Shown piece by piece: positions 24,299 to 32,316 of a stretch of DNA of 64,000 nucleotides; within the stretch, counting starts at the first letter, position 1, and every line of letters starts with the position of its first letter. The notes below the pieces were generated by a model. The model was not told the origin of the DNA, did not search any database, and saw only the letters and a list, made by a program, of their open reading frames with translations. The stretch is from Streptomyces sp. HD (GTDB lineage: Bacteria; Actinomycetota; Actinomycetes; Streptomycetales; Streptomycetaceae). The stretch is taken from NCBI RefSeq assembly GCF_028369295.1, contig NZ_JAQMYP010000007.1, positions 1 to 64,000 on the forward strand, given 5' to 3'. Position numbers and translations under genes: made by a program.

Positions 24299-26512
24299 CT
24301 AGAGCTCCTTGACCCGGATGTCCCGGTACGACACCACATCCGTCGTGCCGTGCACCTGGAGCCCGATGTACCCGGAGGCGAACCGTCGCCCGTCCGTGCC
24401 CGGGTCGTCCGAGCGGGGCGGGGTGAAGTCCTGGCCGCCGCTGTTGTCGAACTCGTTGATCAGTACGCCGTTGCGGTAGACCGCGTAGTGCTGGTCGACG
24501 ACGCGGATCTCGTAGTCGTTCCAGGTCCCCTTCTGCGTGACGCCGGCACCGGCGAGGCCCACCCGGTCGAAGCCGTAGACCGAGCCCGTCTTGTACATGT
24601 CGCCGTCGGGCCGGTCGAGCACCTGCACCTCGTGCCCGTACTTGATGGCGACCCATTCCGGCCGCGACTCCTCGGGGTGGTCATGGACCCACGGGAAGCG
24701 CACGAACACACCCGAGTTGGCGTTGCCCGTGCCCGGGGCGTCGTCCCGCCACTGGAGGCGGAGCGAGAAGTCGCCGTACTTGCGCTGCGGGAACCACAGC
24801 ATGCCCAGGCCCGGCTTCGTCGTCCCGCTCGTGATCGTCCCGTCGGCGTTCTGCGCGAACGAACCGCCGCCCACCTGCTGCCACTTGGCGAACGACTCCG
24901 CGCTGCCGTCGAGGATCGTGCGGTAGCCCTCGGTCTGCCCGGGCTTGCCGATCCCCGACTCACGGGCGGCCTCGCGGACGGCGTTGTACTCGCGCTGGTC
25001 GACGACCCCGTCCTTGAGCAGCTTGTCCAGGACCGTCTTCACATGCTTGAGGAACAGCGCCTGGGACGTCCACTCCTTCTCGTCCTCGATCAACTCGTTG
25101 ATCCGGCAGCGGCTGTTGGTGAGCCGGTTCGGCACACCGGAGTCGACCGTGCCGACGATCACCGTCAACCGTTCGTCGAACTCGGGGCAGTTGGGCGCCG
25201 GGACCTGGCCGGTCACCACGGTGAAGGTCACCGTACGGGCGGCGGAGGTGTTGCCCGCCTTGTCGGTGGCCCGGTAGGCGAGGGTATGGGTGCCGGCGCG
25301 GTCGACGACCACGGGGTTGGTGTACGCGAGGTACGGTCCGCCGTCGATCGAGTACTCGATCCGGTCGACACCCGAGCCGTGCGCGTCGGTCGCCGAGACG
25401 GTCACCTTCGCGTTGCCGATGTAGGCACCGTCGGAGTTCTTCGTGCCCTCGACGGTCACGCCGGTCACCGGTGGGGTCGTGTCCGGCTGGGGTGCCGCCA
25501 CGACCGTGAACTGCACGTTCTTCTCCGCCGCGACGTTGCCCGCCTTGTCGGTGGCCCGGTAGCGCACCGTGTGCGTACCGACCTGATGCACCATCACCGG
25601 CGCGGTGTACGCCTGCCAGGCGCCCGAGCCGATCGCGTACTCGATGGTGTTGACGCCGGAACCGGTGTCGGAGGCGGACACGGTGACCGTCGCCATGTCG
25701 ATGTACGAGCCGTCGGGATTGCGCTCGCCGCTGACCGTCGCCGACGTCTCCGGCGGCGCCTTGTCGTCGGTCGGCGGCGCGACGACCGTGAACGCGGCGC
25801 TCTTCTCCGCCGAGACGTTCCCCGCCTTGTCGAAGGCGCGGTAGCGGATCTTGTGATCGCCGACCTGGTCGACGACGACCGGGGTGGTGTACGGCGTCCA
25901 GGCGCCCGCGTCACCGACCGCGTACTCGACGCGGTCGACTCCGGAGCCGCCCTCGTTGTCGGTGGCGTGGACGGCCACGCTCGCCGAACCGACGTACTGC
26001 CCCTGCGCGTTCTGCGTCCCGCTGACGTGGGCCGACGCCTCGGGCGGTGTGGTGTCCTGGCCGCTGCCCTCTGTCACCACCAGGATGCCCTGCATCTGCC
26101 CGTGGCCGGGGATCGTGCAGTAGTAGCGGTAGCGGCCCGGGGTGAGGGTGACCTCGGCGGTGTGGCGGCCGCCCTGGTCGTCGTTCGGGTTGGCGAGGAT
26201 GTTCAGCTGGACGTCGCTGTTGAACTCCGGGTCGGAGGTGTCGAACGTCAACGTGTGCGGCATTCCGGTGGTGTTGCCGGTCGCCGTGCTGTTCTCGAAG
26301 ACGATCGTCGTCGTGCCCGCCACGGCCGTCGTGGGCGCCGACCCGTACTTGGTGATGTCGTCGCCCGCCGTCCAGGTGAGCACCTGTGCGGCGGACGCGG
26401 TCGGGGCGTCGGGCTGTCCGACCGCGACGGGCGCGGACTGCAGCCCCAGCATCACGAGCAGCACGGCCAACAGGGCCGTCCAGACTCTTCGCTGACGTCG
26501 TCGGCGTATCAC
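24299..26512 (-). CDS. Exported cupredoxin/OmpL47-like/DUF1080 protein
   Basis: This is a 737-residue exported protein with an N-terminal signal (RRRRQRRVWTALLAVLL). A plastocyanin-like cupredoxin domain at about 45-150 has type-1 copper ligands His (GMPHTL), Cys, His and Met (YYCTIPGHGQMQG). Three repeats of about 90 residues of OmpL47-like beta domains (RYRATDKAGNVAAEK type) follow, then a C-terminal DUF1080 domain (LGMLWFPQRKYGDFSLRLQW onward), related to 3-keto-glycoside hydrolases. The GTG start overlaps the preceding stop as GTGA, so it is coupled to the ThuA/dehydrogenase gene. Confidence 0.82.
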   Translation of the reverse strand: MIRRRRQRRVWTALLAVLLVMLGLQSAPVAVGQPDAPTASAAQVLTWTAGDDITKYGSAPTTAVAGTTTIVFENSTATGNTTGMPHTLTFDTSDPEFNSDVQLNILANPNDDQGGRHTAEVTLTPGRYRYYCTIPGHGQMQGILVVTEGSGQDTTPPEASAHVSGTQNAQGQYVGSASVAVHATDNEGGSGVDRVEYAVGDAGAWTPYTTPVVVDQVGDHKIRYRAFDKAGNVSAEKSAAFTVVAPPTDDKAPPETSATVSGERNPDGSYIDMATVTVSASDTGSGVNTIEYAIGSGAWQAYTAPVMVHQVGTHTVRYRATDKAGNVAAEKNVQFTVVAAPQPDTTPPVTGVTVEGTKNSDGAYIGNAKVTVSATDAHGSGVDRIEYSIDGGPYLAYTNPVVVDRAGTHTLAYRATDKAGNTSAARTVTFTVVTGQVPAPNCPEFDERLTVIVGTVDSGVPNRLTNSRCRINELIEDEKEWTSQALFLKHVKTVLDKLLKDGVVDQREYNAVREAARESGIGKPGQTEGYRTILDGSAESFAKWQQVGGGSFAQNADGTITSGTTKPGLGMLWFPQRKYGDFSLRLQWRDDAPGTGNANSGVFVRFPWVHDHPEESRPEWVAIKYGHEVQVLDRPDGDMYKTGSVYGFDRVGLAGAGVTQKGTWNDYEIRVVDQHYAVYRNGVLINEFDNSGGQDFTPPRSDDPGTDGRRFASGYIGLQVHGTTDVVSYRDIRVKEL

Positions 26513-28992
26513 CGGGCTCCTCCTCTCGCCAGCCGATCGGCGGCCGGGGTCGGCCCGCCGCCCGTGTAAGTGACCCGCCACAGCGCCGACTTGGGGTCCG
26601 AGGTGAAGAAGCCGCGGCCGTAGTCGAGCACGTACAGGGCGCCGTCCGGACCGAACTTCCAGTCCATGAGGTTCTTGATGCCGTCGTTGCCGATCGGCAC
26701 GATCTTCTTCAGCGACTCAGAGTGGACCGGCAGACCGCCGTCGCCGTGCGTCTTCGGGTCGGTGATCACGGCGTTGCGCGGCTGGTCGGCGTCGTAGAAG
26801 TCGCCGACGAACCACTTGCCGTCCCAGTAGGCCGGCCACTTGACGTCACTGGTGGCCGACACGGCGTCGTACCGGTAGACCGGCCCGTTCATCGCGGCCT
26901 GTCCGCCGCCCTTGAGCCACGGCAGCAGGTAGGTGGACTCCTCCTGCTTGTACGACGGCACGCCGTTCGCGTCGCGCGGGAAGTCCGGGGCGCCGCCCTG
27001 CGGGGAGTACCAGATGTTGTTGCCGGTGACCGGCGGCAGGTTGACGAGGCCGTCGTTATTCGGCGACTCGTTCTTCGGGTGATTGCAGTCGTACCAGCCC
27101 AGCGGCTTGCTGGGATCGGGCAGATTGCGGTCTCGGTAGGGCTGCTTGTTGCCCATGCAGTACGGCCAGCCCCGGTTGCTCGCCTTGGTGATGACGGCGA
27201 AGGTGTCGTACTTGGCCGGGCCCCAGGTCGTGGAGGGCGCCGAGGCGTCCGGGCCGACCCAGCCCGCGTACAGGATGTCCGTCTGCTTGTCGACGAAGAT
27301 GCGGGCGGGGTTCCTGACACCCATCACGTAGATCTCGCCGCGTGTCTTGCCGCCGCCCTCGTCGGTCTCCCGGCCCGTGAAGAGGTTGCCCTCCGGCAGC
27401 GTGTACGTGCCGTCCGGCTCGGGGTGGATGCGCAGGATCTTGCCGTTGAGGTTGTTGGTGTTGCCGGCGGTGCGGCGCGCGTCGGCGAAGGAGACGCCCT
27501 TGTAGTCGGGCTCGGGGTTGTTGCCCGAGTAACCGTCGCTGAAGCGGCTGGAGTTGTTGTCTCCGGTCGCGATGTACAGGTTGCCCTTGGAGTCCCAGGA
27601 CATCCCGCCGCCCGCGTGGCAGCAACTGTGGATCTGCACCGGCCACTTGAGCAGCACCTTCTCACTGCCCAGGTCCAGTTTGTCGGTACCCGGGTCGAGG
27701 GTGAAGCGGGAGACGCGCCGCTCGGCCATCCGTGTGTCGCGGTTGATCTGCGAGTGGGGGGTGTAGTGCAGATACACCCATCCGTTCTGCTCGAAGCGCG
27801 GATCGAGCTCGATACCGAGGAGCCCCTCCTCGACCTTGATCAGCTCGTCGCCGCCGCCCTTGTTGCCGAAGACCGTCAACGCACCGGCCAGGGTGACCTT
27901 CTTGGTCTTCGGGTCGTAGACGTGGATCTCGCCCTTGCCCTTGCCGACGTCCGGGTTGTTCCAGTCGGTGACCACGGGCTGTGAGGAGTCGGCGCCGCCC
28001 CGGCCGATGTAGAGGACACGGCCGTCGGGGGCCGTGACCAGTCCGTGCGGCTCGCCTATCTGGTCGTTCTGGCCCGGCTGGTTGGGCTGGGTGAGGCGCT
28101 CGGCCTTGTAGTTGCCGGTGATGGTGGCCTTGCAGTCGGCCTGGACCAGGCGGGTCGTCCAGAGCAGGGCGCCGCGCAGATGGGTGCGGAAGTCGGTTTC
28201 GTCGTACGACGACACCGTGCCGCCCATCCCGGTGTAGAAGGAGCGGCCGCCGTCGTAGTCACGGCACCAACTCACCGGGTGGTCCCAGCCGCCTGCGCCC
28301 GTGCCCGGCTGGTAGGACGACTCCCGCACCCGGGCCACGGTGTGCACCGCACCCGAGGGGTTCTTCGTCCAGTTCAGCCACTTGTCCGGCCGTTTCCACT
28401 GCACCGGAAGCTCCTTGGTGGCCGGATGCCGCCGGTCACCGACCTCGACGACGGCCCGCTGTACGTTCGTCGGGCCGCCGGCCGCCGGGCGGGCACCGAC
28501 CAGTCCGGTGTACCAGTCCGAGTAGGGCTCGGCGCGGGCCGCGTCATGGATGCCGACGAAACCGCCGCCCGCCTCCATGTACGCCTCCAGGCCCGCCTCC
28601 TGCTCGGGGTCGAGGACGTCGCCGCCACCGGTGAGGAACACAATGGAGTTGAAACGGCCCAGTTCGGCCTCGTCGGTGAACACCGAGGCGTCGTTCGTGG
28701 CCTCGACCTTGAAACGCTGGTCGGCGGGGCCCGACAGGCCGATCTTCTCGATCGCCTCGATACCGGCGTTCACCAGCGGCGACTCGTCGCCCGCGGCCGC
28801 GGACCCGTAGAAGATGAGCACCCGTACATTCGCGCCGCCCGGCGGCGACTTGACGGACATCGTTGTCAGAGGTGGATCCGGGGCCGGGCGTGCGTCGGCT
28901 GCCGGGGCCGACATCAGTCCGGTGGCGACGATCCCGGCGGTCACAGTGGCCACCCAGGTCCGTCTTCTCGTGCTCAACCCTCGTAAGCGCAT
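26509..28992 (-). CDS. Exported ThuA plus PQQ-type sugar dehydrogenase protein
   Basis: The 827-residue protein has a signal peptide (about 1-34, ending SAPAADA). A ThuA domain follows at about 55-260 (VRVLIFYGSA, FVGIHDAARAEPY, HPVSWCRDYDGGRSFYTGMG), then a beta-propeller glucose/sorbosone dehydrogenase-like domain (EPHGLVTAPDGRVLYIG, EEGLLGIELDPRFEQNGWVY, CCHAGGGMSWDSKGNLYIATG, GEIYVMGVRNPARI). The combination suggests oxidation of a sugar outside the cell. Codon 3 is TTA, so translation should need bldA tRNA. The next gene overlaps as GTGA. It is divergent from a laccase across 178 bp. Confidence 0.85.
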   Translation of the reverse strand: MRLRGLSTRRRTWVATVTAGIVATGLMSAPAADARPAPDPPLTTMSVKSPPGGANVRVLIFYGSAAAGDESPLVNAGIEAIEKIGLSGPADQRFKVEATNDASVFTDEAELGRFNSIVFLTGGGDVLDPEQEAGLEAYMEAGGGFVGIHDAARAEPYSDWYTGLVGARPAAGGPTNVQRAVVEVGDRRHPATKELPVQWKRPDKWLNWTKNPSGAVHTVARVRESSYQPGTGAGGWDHPVSWCRDYDGGRSFYTGMGGTVSSYDETDFRTHLRGALLWTTRLVQADCKATITGNYKAERLTQPNQPGQNDQIGEPHGLVTAPDGRVLYIGRGGADSSQPVVTDWNNPDVGKGKGEIHVYDPKTKKVTLAGALTVFGNKGGGDELIKVEEGLLGIELDPRFEQNGWVYLHYTPHSQINRDTRMAERRVSRFTLDPGTDKLDLGSEKVLLKWPVQIHSCCHAGGGMSWDSKGNLYIATGDNNSSRFSDGYSGNNPEPDYKGVSFADARRTAGNTNNLNGKILRIHPEPDGTYTLPEGNLFTGRETDEGGGKTRGEIYVMGVRNPARIFVDKQTDILYAGWVGPDASAPSTTWGPAKYDTFAVITKASNRGWPYCMGNKQPYRDRNLPDPSKPLGWYDCNHPKNESPNNDGLVNLPPVTGNNIWYSPQGGAPDFPRDANGVPSYKQEESTYLLPWLKGGGQAAMNGPVYRYDAVSATSDVKWPAYWDGKWFVGDFYDADQPRNAVITDPKTHGDGGLPVHSESLKKIVPIGNDGIKNLMDWKFGPDGALYVLDYGRGFFTSDPKSALWRVTYTGGGPTPAADRLARGGAR

Positions 28993-29170
28993 GGGCACCT
29001 CCACGGTCACAGCAACAGCGACAAGGAAGCTAGACCCCTTTGAACGACTCGCCAATACCTATGACCGCACCGGGGGGAACTTTGTCCTGAGTGTGGATAA
29101 ACGAGGGAGTGGCCGGTACCGTCTCACGGGTTCATCCCCGTAAATTCCGTACCGCCGTGGGGAGTTCGGC

Positions 29171-30205
29171 ATGCCCAGACGTGGCTTTGACAGGCGTATC
29201 TTCGACCGGCGCAGCTTCAACAGGCGTGTGCTGCTGGGCGGCGCGGCCGTCGCGACATCGTTGTCGCTGGCATCGGTACCCGAGGCCGTCAGCGCCGACA
29301 CGCCGCCGAGGACCGCCCCGGCAGGCGGTGAGGTGAGGCACCTCAAGCTGTACGCCGAGAAGCTCGCCGACGGGCAGATGGGCTACGGGCTGGAGAAGGG
29401 CAAGGCGACGATTCCCGGCCCGCTGATCGAGCTCGACGAGGGCGACACGCTGCACGTCGAGTTCGAGAACACGATGGACGTTCCGGTGAGCCTGCACGTC
29501 CACGGCCTCGACTACGAGATCACCAGCGACGGCACCAAGTTGAACAAGAGCGACGTCGAGCCCGGCGGCACCCGCACCTACACCTGGCGCACCCACGCGC
29601 CCGGCCGCCGCAAGGACGGCACCTGGCGGGCGGGCAGCGCCGGTTACTGGCACTACCACGACCACGTCGTCGGCACCGAGCACGGCACGGGCGGCATCCG
29701 CAAGGGCCTCTACGGGCCGGTGATCGTCCGCCGCAAGGGCGACATCCTCCCCGACGCGACCCACACGATCGTCTTCAACGACATGCTCATCAACAACAAG
29801 CCCGCGCACAGCGGCCCCGACTTCGAGGCCACGGTGGGCGATCGTGTCGAGTTCGTCGTGATCACGCACGGCGAGTATTACCACACCTTCCACATGCACG
29901 GTCACCGCTGGGCCGACAACCGCACGGGCATGCTCACCGGCCCCGACGACCCCAGTCAGGTCATCGACAACAAGATCGTCGGCCCGGCGGACTCCTTCGG
30001 CTTCCAGGTGATCGCGGGGGAGGGCGTCGGCGCCGGGGCCTGGATGTACCACTGCCACGTCCAGAGCCATTCCGACATGGGCATGGTGGGGCTGTTCCTG
30101 GTGAAGAAGGCGGACGGGACGATTCCCGGGTACGAACCGCATGAGCACGGCCAGGCGTCGGGGACGGAGTCGGGGGCGCGGTCGGGGTCCGCGCACGAGC
30201 ACTGA
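29171..30205 (+). CDS. Two-domain laccase (small laccase), Tat-exported
   Basis: The 344-residue protein has a twin-arginine signal ([18 protein letters not shown]) and the four copper motifs of a two-domain multicopper oxidase: [17 protein letters not shown] and [12 protein letters not shown]. It matches the trimeric SLAC type (S. coelicolor SCO6712 from memory). It oxidises phenols and passes electrons to oxygen outside the cell. The ATG at 29171 follows GGGGAG. The leader has an odd repeated basic stretch ([13 protein letters not shown]). It is divergent from the exported sugar-dehydrogenase operon. Confidence 0.93.
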   Translation: MPRRGFDRRIFDRRSFNRRVLLGGAAVATSLSLASVPEAVSADTPPRTAPAGGEVRHLKLYAEKLADGQMGYGLEKGKATIPGPLIELDEGDTLHVEFENTMDVPVSLHVHGLDYEITSDGTKLNKSDVEPGGTRTYTWRTHAPGRRKDGTWRAGSAGYWHYHDHVVGTEHGTGGIRKGLYGPVIVRRKGDILPDATHTIVFNDMLINNKPAHSGPDFEATVGDRVEFVVITHGEYYHTFHMHGHRWADNRTGMLTGPDDPSQVIDNKIVGPADSFGFQVIAGEGVGAGAWMYHCHVQSHSDMGMVGLFLVKKADGTIPGYEPHEHGQASGTESGARSGSAHEH

Positions 30206-30219
30206 CGGATCATGGGCGG

Positions 30220-31155
30220 GTGACGCTTGTTCTGACGCGCAGTGATCTGGAAGCGGTGCTGGCACCCGGAACCTGTCTGGAGGTGCTGCGGGACGGCTTC
30301 CTGCGAGCGCGCGACGCCACGATCGCCGGGCAACGGGTGCGAACCGACCTGCCGTTCCCCGGTACGGCCACGGCACTGATCCCCGGTGTCCTGCCGGGCA
30401 TCGAGGCGTACACCGTGAAGGTCAACGCCAAGTTCCCCGGCGGGCGGCCCGCGCTGCGCGGCGTGATCTGTCTGCACAGCGGGCGGGACGGTGAACTGCT
30501 GGCCCTGCTGGACTCGGCCACGCTCACGGCATGGCGCACCGGGCTGGCGGCGGCGTTGGGGACGTATGCGCTGGCCGGCCCGGGCGACACGCTCGGGGTG
30601 ATCGGTGCCGGAGCCCAGGCCGAGCTGATGCTGCGCGGGCTGGCGGAGCTGCGGCCGCATCGTGCACTCGTCGTCCATGACACGGACACCGACCGGGCCG
30701 CAGCGTTTGCCGCACGGCACGGGGGGCGCGTGCTGGGCTCGGCGAAGGAGGTCGCGGCGACAGCGGACAGCGTCCTGCTGGCGACTTGGGCTCGACAGCC
30801 CCTCCTGCGCCTGTCGGACACCCGGGCGGGCCAGCATTTCACCAGCCTCGGCGCCGACGAGCCCGGCAAGCAGGAGCTCTCCGCCGATCTGCTGTCTGCC
30901 GCACTGCTCGTCGTGGACGACCGCGAACTCGCCGCAAGCATGGGGGCGGTGGCAGCGGCGGGCCTTCCCGCGACGGCCGTCGACGCCGTGCTCGGGGATG
31001 TGCTGCGGGGCGAACATCCGGGGCGGGTGGATGGCGAGGGCCGTACCGTTTACTCCCCTGTCGGCCTGCCCTGGCAGGATCTGGCGCTGAGCTGGGTGGC
31101 TCACCGGGTGGCGGAGCGGGAGGGGATCGGGCGGCGGCTGGATCTGCTGGCGTGA
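30220..31155 (+). CDS. Ornithine cyclodeaminase/mu-crystallin family protein
   Basis: The 311-residue NAD(P)-binding protein has TAWRTGLAAALGTYALA and the Rossmann loop GVIGAGAQAELMLRGL typical of the ornithine cyclodeaminase/mu-crystallin/alanine dehydrogenase family. The reaction could be deamination of an amino acid or reduction of an imine; the substrate is not resolved. The GTG start at 30220 lies 14 bp after the laccase stop, so the two may share a transcript, although a functional link is not evident. Confidence 0.85.
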   Translation: MTLVLTRSDLEAVLAPGTCLEVLRDGFLRARDATIAGQRVRTDLPFPGTATALIPGVLPGIEAYTVKVNAKFPGGRPALRGVICLHSGRDGELLALLDSATLTAWRTGLAAALGTYALAGPGDTLGVIGAGAQAELMLRGLAELRPHRALVVHDTDTDRAAAFAARHGGRVLGSAKEVAATADSVLLATWARQPLLRLSDTRAGQHFTSLGADEPGKQELSADLLSAALLVVDDRELAASMGAVAAAGLPATAVDAVLGDVLRGEHPGRVDGEGRTVYSPVGLPWQDLALSWVAHRVAEREGIGRRLDLLA

Positions 31156-31190
31156 CGCCGGTCGTGTCGGAGGGTGGGCTCAGTGGGTGC

Positions 31191-31202
31191 GAGAGCGCTC
31201 TC
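31191..31202. promoter_or_regulatory. LacI-type operator palindrome
   Basis: The perfect 12-bp palindrome GAGAGCGCTCTC lies 58 bp upstream of the LacI gene start. It has the central CG and the GAGCGCTC core typical of LacI/CebR-family operators in Streptomyces, which suggests autoregulation of the downstream gene. Confidence 0.65.
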
Positions 31203-31260
31203 ACGGGCTTGTGCGCGCCGGGGCTATCCTGATCGGCAACCGCCCATGAGGAGCCGTGCA

Positions 31261-32298
31261 GTGACCGAAACCGCCCCGCGTCCCACTCTGGAGGCCGTGG
31301 CCGCACGGGCCGGCGTCTCGCGGGCCACCGTGTCCCGGGTGGTCAACGGCGGGGACGGGGTCCGGGAGCCGCTCGTCGAGCGGGTGCGCAAGGCGGTGGA
31401 GGAGCTCGGGTACGTGCCCAATCAGGCCGCCCGCAGCCTGGTGACGCGGCGGCACGACGCCGTCGCCGTCGTGGTGGCCGAACCGGAGACCCGCGTCTTC
31501 GCCGACCCGTTCTTCGCGCTCCAACTCCGGGGTATCAGCAAGGAGTTGACGGCCCACGACAACCAGCTCGTACTGCTGCTCACGGAGGGCCGCGACGACC
31601 ACGCCCGCGTCGCCCGCTACCTGGCCGGCGGCCATGTCGACGGGGCGCTCGTCTTCTCGCTGCACCTCGACGACCCGCTGCCCGGACTGATCCAGCGCGC
31701 CGGAGTCCCCACCGTCTTCGGCGGACGGCCCGGCTGGAGCGGCGACCAGCGGGGTGTGGTGTACGTCGACAGCGACAACCGGGGTGGCGCCCGCGACGCC
31801 GTACGGCATCTCGTCGGCCTCGGCCGCACCCGCATCGCGCACATCACCGGCGCCCTCGACCAGACGTCGGCGGTGGACCGGCTCGACGGCTACCGGGACG
31901 TCATGGTCGACGCCGATCCACGGCTCATCGTCGAGGGCGACTTCACACCGTCCGGCGGCGAACGGGCTATGCGCGAGCTGCTCGCCCGCTGTCCGGACCT
32001 GGACGCCGTGTTCGCCGCCAACGATCTCACCGCGGCGGGGGCGCTGCGGGTGCTGCGCGAGTCGGGGCGGCGGGTGCCGGAGGACGTCGCGGTCGTGGGG
32101 TTCGACGACATGCTGCCGGTGGCGGAGCAGAGCGACCCGCCGCTGACGACGGTCCGTCAGGACATAGTGGAGATGGGCCGGTTGATGGCCCGGCTGCTGT
32201 TGCGCGGACTCGACCGGCAAGCCGCCGCGCAGGGCATCGGTGTCGCGCCGTCCAGCGTGGTGCTGCCGACCACGCTGGTACGGCGGACGTCCGCGTAA
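31261..32298 (+). CDS. LacI-family transcriptional regulator
   Basis: The 345-residue protein has an N-terminal HTH (TLEAVAARAGVSRATVSRVV) with hinge region VPNQAARSLV, then a periplasmic-binding-protein-like effector domain ending QGIGVAPSSVVLPTTLVRR. GTG at 31261 is preferred because GAGGAG at 31249-31254 is correctly spaced; an ATG 15 bases upstream would overlap that site. A CGCTC palindrome lies in its promoter. No sugar uptake operon adjoins it, so the controlled genes are unknown. Confidence 0.88.
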   Translation: MTETAPRPTLEAVAARAGVSRATVSRVVNGGDGVREPLVERVRKAVEELGYVPNQAARSLVTRRHDAVAVVVAEPETRVFADPFFALQLRGISKELTAHDNQLVLLLTEGRDDHARVARYLAGGHVDGALVFSLHLDDPLPGLIQRAGVPTVFGGRPGWSGDQRGVVYVDSDNRGGARDAVRHLVGLGRTRIAHITGALDQTSAVDRLDGYRDVMVDADPRLIVEGDFTPSGGERAMRELLARCPDLDAVFAANDLTAAGALRVLRESGRRVPEDVAVVGFDDMLPVAEQSDPPLTTVRQDIVEMGRLMARLLLRGLDRQAAAQGIGVAPSSVVLPTTLVRRTSA

Positions 32299-32316
32299 GC
32301 CCCCCTCCGGACGGGC

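Noticed and set aside
24350..26569. 739-residue plus-strand frame opposite the cupredoxin gene
   Set aside because: Antisense shadow; domains and signal peptide are on the minus strand.
30203..30222. Laccase and ornithine-cyclodeaminase-like genes as a functional unit
   Set aside because: Spacing allows co-transcription, but no biochemical link could be supported, so it was not listed as a finding.
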